Positions 10,686-16,710 of a DNA stretch of 16,710 nucleotides are shown here, piece by piece (position 1 is the stretch's first letter; every line of letters begins with the position of its first letter). The position numbers and the translations under genes are program-made. Source of the stretch: Porogramme epimiltina (Eukaryota > Basidiomycota > Agaricomycetes > Polyporales > Polyporaceae). The stretch lies in assembly GCA_900155495.1 (NCBI GenBank), contig FTLJ01001306.1, positions 1-16,710 of the forward strand, written 5' to 3'. The notes under the pieces are model-generated. The model was given only the letters and a program-made list of their open reading frames with translations, was not told the DNA's origin and did no database searches.

Positions 10686-12409
10686 TCACTGAGGGTACGT
10701 GTTAATTTATGCACGGCGAGATATGCATGAAAACTTACGTAGTACTCGATCTCGAGCTGAGTGGAAAGGTTTCAATTACCCGCAAAGGATTTACGCAGCA
10801 TGGTAAACTCACGAAAAGGAAGGCAACGTCGCGGGGCCACTTTATATGCAGCCCGACCGGGTTGTAGATTTGCGTGTTGAGCTGGTCGATGAGGCCCTGT
10901 AACCGGTCCATCTCCTACCATAAGTCACGATCGTCAGCATCTACATCCGAGCAGTTCCGTGCAAAGTCGAGCCGAACCTTCTCGTAGTGAGTGCGCGTGA
11001 TCGCCCGTGTGATCTGCAGGCTGAAGAAAGCGAGGGCGTTGTCCACGAAGGCGTGGCCGAGACTGTGTGCCGAAAGTAGGTACTCGTTGATAGCGTTGAT
11101 AGTCTCTAAGAACTGTGTTGGAGTTATCTGCAAATACGGTACTGATGAGCCTGCCGTATCTCAAAGAGACACTCCGAAAATTAAAAGGGCTCAACATGCA
11201 AGAATAGCCGCACCAAGACTCATCGGACAGTGGTCCAAGCAGGTAAAATAACTCCCGGAATAGAAAGGAAAGAAATATTCGCACTCCAGAAACATGCACT
11301 ATAGAAGAAACTCCTCCCCCACGACCCTCCACAATGACGCCACAAGCAAGAAGGACCGTGACAAGAACCGACAAACGATAGTAAATTAAAACACTCACCC
11401 TCCCCTCGAGCTCCAGTGGGTACGTCGGCGAGAACTGGGGCAGCTCGCCACCGCTGTAGTCGCGCTCTATCCGCACGATCTCTCTGGGGTGGTGCACGCC
11501 GATCTGGCCCACGGGGTCTGACCAGTACGCCGCGTCCGACGGTGGCGGGCCAACGTAGTACGCCGAGCGTGGGACGAGCGGCCGGTTGTGGCTGTAGGGC
11601 AGATCGGCGCACGACGCACGACGCACGGCGGAGGGCAAGGGAGAGGGGAACGGTCATGTCAGAGCGTTTAGTACGGACACAAGAAACAGCGCTACGCACC
11701 TCCGCGGCTTGCTCACAAACTCGTGCACCCGCGCCGCCCTGCCCGCCGCGTACGCGAACCGCTCCGGGCTCGCCCGCCGCACCCGCCGCCGCCCCAGGTC
11801 CCCGTCGTCGAAGTCGTCGTCGTCCACGTCCTCGTCGCCCCACGGCGGCGGCGACGCCTGGCGCAGCGGGTGCTCCTGCACGCCCTCCCGCGCCCCCCGC
11901 CTGGGGGAGCCCGCCCCGGGCTTCGCGAACTCCATCGCCCCGTCCGCATCTGCATCTGCATCTGTCTCCACATCTGCGCCTGCCTCCGTCACGTCCGCGT
12001 GCAGCGTCGTGTCCGCGTCGGGCCCGTCCGCGTCGTCGTCCTCGTCGTCGTCGTATGTGTACCCGTCCTCCTCCCCGTGGTCGAAGCTCCCGTCTGTGCG
12101 CCCGATGAGGATCACCGGCGGGGGTGCGGGCTCGGGCTCCGCCATCGCCGCCGCCGCCGCCGATCCTCCTGCTCCTCCTGCTCCTATCGAAGTCGCTGGT
12201 GGGTAAGGCATCTGGGGGTTCTGGCTGGGGCTTTCGTGGCCGGTCGAGGGGGCTTCCTGGTGCCCAGGAGGATCGGGTGCGGCAGCAGCAGCAGCAGATG
12301 AAGAAGAAGAAGAAGATGCAACGGCAGCGGTGGGGGCGGAGACGAGCGTGCTCGTGGACTCCGCGTGGGCGGGGGCCGCCGGCGAGGGTGGGCGCGCGCC
12401 GGTGCTCAT
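10686..12409 (-). CDS. ERF4: ERF4/GOLGA7-type palmitoyltransferase subunit, 391 aa, six exons including a stop-only last exon
   Basis: Predicted exons on the minus strand are 12409-11700, 11591-11399, 11127-10978, 10914-10813, 10756-10739 and 10688-10686. The introns are 108, 271, 63, 56 and 50 nt, all GT-AG. The conserved Erf4 domain is about residues 272-391: REIVRIERDYSGGE, FSPTYPLELEGR, an ITPTQFLETINAIN helix, THYEK (347-351), then IYNPVGLHIKWPRD and LEIEYY at the end. This matches the human GOLGA7/GCP16 pattern RDYSSG, ELENR, METHYEK, P-x-G-L, EI. Known role: Erf4 pairs with the DHHC enzyme Erf2 (DHHC9/GOLGA7 in animals) at the ER/Golgi to palmitoylate Ras. Residues 1-236 are disordered, with a Ser run (32-38), an Ala run and a strongly acidic stretch (about 109-156) containing a DADADAD repeat. 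An in-frame TGA at 12454-12452 supports the chosen start. The family call is strong. Less certain are the 18-nt fifth exon and the final intron, which places the TGA directly after its acceptor. Confidence 0.92.
11946..11963 (+). repeat. Coding hexanucleotide repeat (GCATCT)3 in ERF4 exon 1
   Basis: Three perfect copies in the ERF4 coding region; on the minus strand they encode alternating Asp-Ala residues in the acidic segment. Being six bases long, length changes would keep the frame. Confidence 0.85.
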
Positions 12410-12480
12410 CGTGCGGGCGTCGTGCGGGCCGTGGCGCTCACAGTGGGTCGCTCAGGGCCGTTCAAACGTCCCAAACCTAG

Positions 12481-12987
12481 TTAGAGACTTGAGAGCTTAA
12501 CGCAGATCCACTCGTCGTCGTCGTCGTCGTCTCCGAGGCGAGGCCGGCGTGGGGGCGGAGGCGGCCAGAGATGGACGGCTGGGGGCGCGGTGCTGGGGTC
12601 GGCGCAGGGGGCAAGCAGGGAGGCGGGTGGGAGAAGGAAGCTGGGTGCTAGCAGCGCGCGGCGTGGAGCATGCACGGAGGAGGTGCAGAGGACAAGGCCC
12701 CGGCGCTTGCTAGTTTGGACGTCAGGGCTTTCCTGACATAGACGGGCGCTTGAGTCAGACGTATTTGATGGCCGCGACGCGCAGAGGGCAACGAGCGCCC
12801 TCGAGGTATGGCCCTTTTGAACTTCTACGCCGTCTATGCGTTCTGAGTTGGTGGAAGCAGTCGCGGGCCGGTCGTAAAGGCCTGGTCTAATAAAGTCAGT
12901 ACGTGTTTCTCCAGGGCGGAATGGTATGTAGAGTTGAAGGTTATGATCATCATGCAGGTCGTCTTCCCCGAGCTGATAGTTCGTCAT
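12481..12987 (-). CDS. Possible minus-strand open frame or exon, unrecognised
   Basis: A 168-codon open frame from ATG at 12987 to TAA at 12483-12481. The first 60 or so residues look less biased than the chance frames elsewhere: it opens MTNYQLGEDDLHDDHN, followed by LQLYIPFRPGETRTDF. The second half is Pro/Leu/Arg-rich, and a run of aspartates is encoded by the TCG repeat at 12512-12531. It ends only 71 nt before the ERF4 start, in a different frame, so it may simply lie in the ERF4 promoter or leader. A splice-acceptor-like sequence (branch-like GCTGAG, then CCCGAG) sits right before the ATG, so it could instead be a 3' exon of a gene starting near 13430. No family is recognised. Confidence 0.2.
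   Translation of the reverse strand: MTNYQLGEDDLHDDHNLQLYIPFRPGETRTDFIRPGLYDRPATASTNSERIDGVEVQKGHTSRALVALCASRPSNTSDSSARLCQESPDVQTSKRRGLVLCTSSVHAPRRALLAPSFLLPPASLLAPCADPSTAPPAVHLWPPPPPRRPRLGDDDDDDEWICVKLSSL
12512..12531 (+). repeat. Trinucleotide repeat (TCG)6TC
   Basis: Perfect TCG microsatellite about 100 nt upstream of the ERF4 start codon. It encodes an aspartate run in the doubtful minus-strand frame 12481-12987, and otherwise lies in the ERF4 leader or promoter. Confidence 0.85.
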
Positions 12988-13480
12988 CTCGGGCAGACAT
13001 TAGCTCAGCACAACGAGTTCAGAAAGGGATGGGAGAAGGCATATTTGCGCCATGCCAAAATTTGCCGGCCGTTTTAGAGGGTGTGTGTTGTGCGTTGCTT
13101 AACCGTGTGCCCACCAGAACTGAATTATATGATCACTCGGTACAGAGACATTGACGGCAAAGCCCACGCTGTCTCGTGCAGATCCCCCTATTAAATGCTG
13201 TGCAGGGGTGATTGCAGAAGAGGCAGGAATGTTGTGATGGGGGGTGCTCATATGTTTATCGACAGGTGGAGAGGGCCGGGAGCCACCAGCCGAAGGGGAC
13301 GTGAACGCAGCAGCGTCCAAGCCGGTGCCTATTGATGTGGCGTCGAGGAGGATCAGATGGGTTCATAAGAGTAGGTCTGCGCAGATCTTTCGCCGATAGT
13401 GGTCGGAGGCTGGGATTGTGAGCTCCACATGGGCTCGCGGTGGCTAAGAACTAAAGAACAATAATTGTCAGGAGTAACGA
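12988..13480. other. Less G+C-rich segment with unresolved coding-like fragments
   Basis: Minus-strand pieces look coding-like but do not join cleanly. A 25-codon frame begins with ATG at about 13432 (MWSSQSQPPTTIGERSAQTY). Another frame, running from about 13355 to a stop at 13099, includes SVGFAVNVSVPSDHIIQFW. A good intron 3' end lies just upstream, near 13445-13465 (branch-like CTGAC, then a T-rich tract and TTAG). Moving between the first two frames needs either an intron I cannot place or a frameshift. It could be a small gene, a decayed gene or chance. Confidence 0.25.
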
Positions 13481-15580
13481 TCAGCGAGGGCGACGAGGCC
13501 GGTGCGCGGATCTGGATCGCCCGGGCTAGGACGAAAAGCCTCTAACGCGTCGGAAACATGTGCTCGCCGCGGAAGATCCCAACACGCCCTGGACGGCGGG
13601 GGCGCACGCGCGCACTCTAGGCCGGTTTCAGGACGGGACGCGTTCATCCGCCCACAGACGACGTCACGGCCCGCCTTGTGCCCCCTCAAATTTCCCCGCC
13701 GCGGGCGTCCACCCGCCGCTCGGGAGCCACAAAATGTTTAATCCACGGGCCCTCCGTCGCCGACGCTGCCTGCTCTGCCTGCTTACAGCTGCCTATTCGC
13801 TTCGCCCCCGCTCGCCCCTCGCGACGCACGCGCGGTTCCATGCCTCCCTACCTGACGTCGCCGGCCCGTGGCCCAATGGTCGACGCCGCGCGGGCCCTCG
13901 ATCGCGTCGATGCGGATCTCACCCTCCCCTAAAAGGCTCGACGCCAGCGCGGATCCGCAGCCCGCTGCACCCAGCTAAGAGCGTCGAGTGCGCGCCGCGC
14001 CGAGCCCCGCACGGTGCTGCATATGGGCCGCCGCCGATCGCGGGCGCGGCCGGGGCTCCGGACGCATCGCAGCTGAGCCCGCCTGTCGCGCGTCATCCCA
14101 CAGGCACGCCGATCGCCCGCCCCGCCCAGCCGCCTCCACAGGACAGGACACGGCCACGACAGCTGCTGCTCGCCGCCGCCGCCGATCGATCTCGCGCGAG
14201 GGGCCGGCAATACAGAGCCCGCGGCGCGGACCCACGCGGTATGCTCGGGGGCGGGCTGAGCCTGAGGGGCGGCGGCGGCAGCAGGCGCGGCGGGACCGAT
14301 CGTGTCGTGGTGGCGGATCCGAGATTGCGCTCTTGTTTCGCCCGTCGACGCCGACGGCGCGCCACCCCGCCGCCCCTCCCTTTCCCCGACGGGTGCCGAG
14401 GGGCGGGCTGACGTCGATCCTAGCTCGCGGAGGGCGGGCGGAGTCGAAATCTCGCGCGGGCGCGGGACGGATCTCGGTCGGTCGCAGGGCGATCGAGGCG
14501 TGCGCCGTGCTTGTTGTACGTGCGTGCGCCGTGCGCCGCGCCGCGCGTGGCTTGACGTAGGCTGACCGCCCTCCCCGAAGAGCCCTTTGTGTCCGGACGC
14601 CGTCGCGGCTCACGCGGGGCCCGCCACCCGGGCTGTCTCGGCGTCGCCGCCTCGACGTGCTCGGGGCTGGCGCCGGGGCGGACAGCGCCGCAGCGATTTA
14701 GCTTCGTCCCCCCCACCCGCCGAGGAGGCACACACCCTGGACAGTGGACGAGTCTCGCCGGTGCGCACCGCAGCCTTCTCGGCACGTCCGCCCAAGCCCT
14801 CGTCACGGCCAGCTCGACCGCCCCAAGGGCCCCACCCTAGGCCACCGTTTGCATTCCACAGGCCCCCGGCCCCATCTCCGCCCGCGGGAGTGGAAGGGCC
14901 CCATATCACGCACTCGCGCGAACCCTCGCGCCCCCCGCTCCCACTGGCCCCCACCCCCCCTGCGAACCCAGAGCCCTTCTCGACGCCCCCAGTGCCAAAT
15001 CCGACTCCGCGAGCGCACGTACGCGCCCCTAGGCCTGTCACTGAAGCTCACTGAAGCTCACGACGACGCGGCACGACGCCTCCGTCCCCCCTTCTCCCCA
15101 CCCTTCTCGCCCTTCTCTCCTTCTCCATCCCTCCGCCGCTCCTTCGGCTTCCGTCGATCGATCGGCGGCGCGCCCACACCTCCTCCGAGCACCATGTTAC
15201 GCGTTACGCACTGGAGGCTAAGCGGCGTGTCTGCGGTAGGGCGACCGCGGCCCGTCCCTGGGGACCCTGTCCGCCAGATCCCGGACGCGATTCGACGTAT
15301 CCCACCACATGTATGCACGATGTGCGTGCACCTACGATCGTGCCCCGCCTCCCCCAGGACGCCATTCAGTCGCGCCGGGGAGAGCGGCCCAGGGCCCTGG
15401 CGTACGTATACGTAGGCGTACCGTAGCGTTCGAACGTGCCCCCTATTTTCCACTTCTCTTCCTTGTCGCCGCCACCCAATTCGAGCGAGCACACTGGACG
15501 CCGCGCCGCGCGTCCGGTCTCCGGGGGGCGGCGTACGTGCGTCCGTCGATCGCGCCAGAATGGGATTGGCAGGGTCCTCC
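13481..15580. other. C-rich region without a recognised gene
   Basis: The plus strand is strongly C-rich. Long frames on both strands (for example 13560-14411 plus) give Arg/Pro/Ala-biased products without motifs. It contains a 10-bp tandem duplication at 15041-15060 and a 12-bp perfect palindrome at 15403-15414. Nothing here is supportable as a gene. Confidence 0.5.
15041..15060 (+). repeat. 10-bp direct tandem duplication
   Basis: Two perfect adjacent copies of CTGAAGCTCA in non-coding sequence. Confidence 0.85.
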
Positions 15581-16336
15581 TCCTGGACATTAAATACTTA
15601 ACGTTTGCATTGGCGTCCGAACATTAATTCCATTGGATCGGAACGTGCCCGAGAGTGCCTTCACGGCTGTGCCATATCGCCTCTTCTGGAGGGCCAAAGG
15701 ACGTTCGGTCTGCGCACTGTGAGAGAAGAGGGAAGGATATCATGGTTGCGGTGACATATGTATATACTACTGTACATGTGCTTGGCGTGCGCTACTGTAG
15801 TAGAGAAAGCAGGTGCTTGTGACGGGCTGCGGAGACTGGGGAGAGAGAGAGACTTGGAAATGCTTGGGGCTACGGATGGATAGATAACGATACTAGCTAG
15901 CTACACATATGCGACGAGGCGAGTCGAATAGAGAAGGGGGGATGAAATGGTCATGAAGGTCATAACGGCCGCCAGGTCCGCTGGACGGAAGGCTGCACTT
16001 TAACTGAAGACAAAGCGAGCGGTGCAAAGAAAAAAAAGAAAGACATGACGATACGAGCGGAGGCGCAGCGCGACGGGGGCACCAGCGACACCCTCAGTAC
16101 CCAAACCGCGCACCCGGGTACACGCCGATGGGCCCACTGCGCCGACTACTAGGACGACGACGAGCCAACCGAGCGCGAGCGACAGCGGGAAGCGAGGGAG
16201 GGCGGGAGAGCAGGGGGCGCGAAGCCGAGAGAGCGTCGAGCGGAAAGCAAAAAAAGCAGGATGAACGACCGCACCGACGGGGACCCCGCGCGCACAGAGC
16301 GCGCGGCGGCCGCAAAAAAGCAAAGAGAAAAGATGC
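15581..16336. other. A+T-richer island and probable 3' region of the right-edge gene
   Basis: From about 15581 to 15990 the base composition is visibly lower in G+C than the flanks, with ATTAAATACTTAA, ACATTAATTCC, TATATACTACTG and an ACTAGCTAGCTAC stretch. On the minus strand this lies downstream of the gene ending at 16337, so it is a natural site for transcript termination. No open frame here looks coding. The minus strand at 16000-16340 carries a long T-rich tract followed by CTTCAG at 16009-16004, a good intron acceptor. Confidence 0.4.
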
Positions 16337-16710
16337 TCACGGAACAGGCCCCACCCCCCGCCCCCCGCTGCCATGGCTCGACGCCGGCGACGGCGTCCCC
16401 TTCGTCACCGGGGAGCCCCCCGCCCCGCTCCCACCCGGCTGCAGCACGATCTCGCGCTTCCCGCGCGGCGGCGACGCCGACCGGCTCTGCATCCGCTCGT
16501 CCTCTGCCGGCGTCGGCGGCGAGCGCGTCGCCATCTGCGGCAGCGCGCCGCCCGGGCCCTGCGGGGGCGGCGGCTGCGGCGCGCCGTGCGCCGAGAGCCC
16601 TGACCCGATCGGGCGCGGGTGCGGCGGGAGCATCGTGGGCAGCTGCGGGCTCGGCGGGTACGACGAGCGCGCCGCGCCGCCGCCGCCGCCGCCGCCGTTC
16701 GCCTCGGGCG
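16337..16710 (-). CDS. C-terminal part of an unrecognised low-complexity protein (runs off the right edge)
   Basis: About 123 codons are open from the right edge to a TGA at 16339-16337, minus strand. The peptide is rich in Pro, Gly and Ser. It begins with a seven-glycine run, continues with SSYPPSPQLPTMLPPHPRPI and a Gln/Pro stretch, and has a charged patch EDERMQSRSASPPRGKRE before ending GRGVGPVP. Serine-proline sites are frequent (PPSPQ, SASPP, GTPSPASS), typical of the disordered tail of a fungal regulatory or signalling protein, but no domain is visible and I cannot name it. The stop overlaps a GTGAGC donor-like site at 16340. Because the composition is biased, part of the open frame could be chance; the opposite-strand frame is an arginine-rich shadow. 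Confidence 0.55.
   Translation of the reverse strand, partial: PEANGGGGGGGAARSSYPPSPQLPTMLPPHPRPIGSGLSAHGAPQPPPPQGPGGALPQMATRSPPTPAEDERMQSRSASPPRGKREIVLQPGGSGAGGSPVTKGTPSPASSHGSGGRGVGPVP
16676..16696 (+). repeat. Coding trinucleotide repeat (GCC)7
   Basis: Seven perfect GCC units; on the minus strand they encode seven glycines in the C-terminal fragment at the right edge. Confidence 0.85.

Noticed and set aside
11416..12301. Plus-strand frames of 165-230 codons
   Set aside because: Antisense shadows of ERF4 exons 1 and 2, with biased Arg/Pro or Ser/Val composition.
13560..14613. Long frames on both strands (283 aa plus, 212 aa minus)
   Set aside because: Mutually overlapping, Arg/Ala/Pro-biased, without motifs; typical of very high G+C non-coding DNA.
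1..16710. CRISPR arrays, insertion sequences, LTR elements or viral genes
   Set aside because: No spaced direct repeats, terminal repeats, or transposase, integrase or reverse-transcriptase motifs were seen; the tandem repeats present are only short slippage repeats.

Overview
The window looks like nuclear DNA of a filamentous basidiomycete, probably an Agaricomycete such as a polypore. The evidence is two recognisable fungal protein families split by short GT-AG introns (mostly 50-66 nt), very high G+C (roughly two thirds by eye), proline/serine/alanine-rich disordered protein regions, and no sign of bacterial operons. The species cannot be named from this sequence.

Layout. 1-2181 is G+C-rich sequence downstream of the first gene and has no convincing coding region; it holds G-run clusters with G-quadruplex potential. 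2182-4205 (minus) is a complete five-exon gene for a Yap1/Pap1-type bZIP oxidative-stress transcription factor of 594 aa. 4206-10685 is a 6.5 kb stretch in which no gene is recognised; its long open frames look like by-products of base composition. 10686-12409 (minus) is a complete gene of five coding exons plus a terminal exon that contributes only the stop codon. It encodes an ERF4/GOLGA7-type subunit of the Ras palmitoyltransferase (391 aa), with a long acidic disordered N-terminus before the conserved domain. 12481-13480 is a less G+C-rich stretch with possible but unresolved minus-strand coding pieces. 13481-15580 is C-rich and empty as far as can be seen. 15581-16336 is an A+T-richer island followed by likely 3' sequence of the last gene. 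16337-16710 (minus) is the C-terminal end of a low-complexity protein that runs off the right edge.

The recognised genes all read on the minus strand. They are not an operon, and nothing in the sequence links them functionally beyond both being regulators: a redox-sensed transcription factor and a lipid-modification subunit acting on Ras-type proteins. I found no RNA gene, CRISPR array, transposon or integrated virus. The most interesting points are splice-dependent. The last exon of the bZIP gene carries exactly the export-signal and redox-cysteine module. Two of the three minus-strand genes have a possible intron at or right next to the stop codon. No novel multi-gene system is visible.
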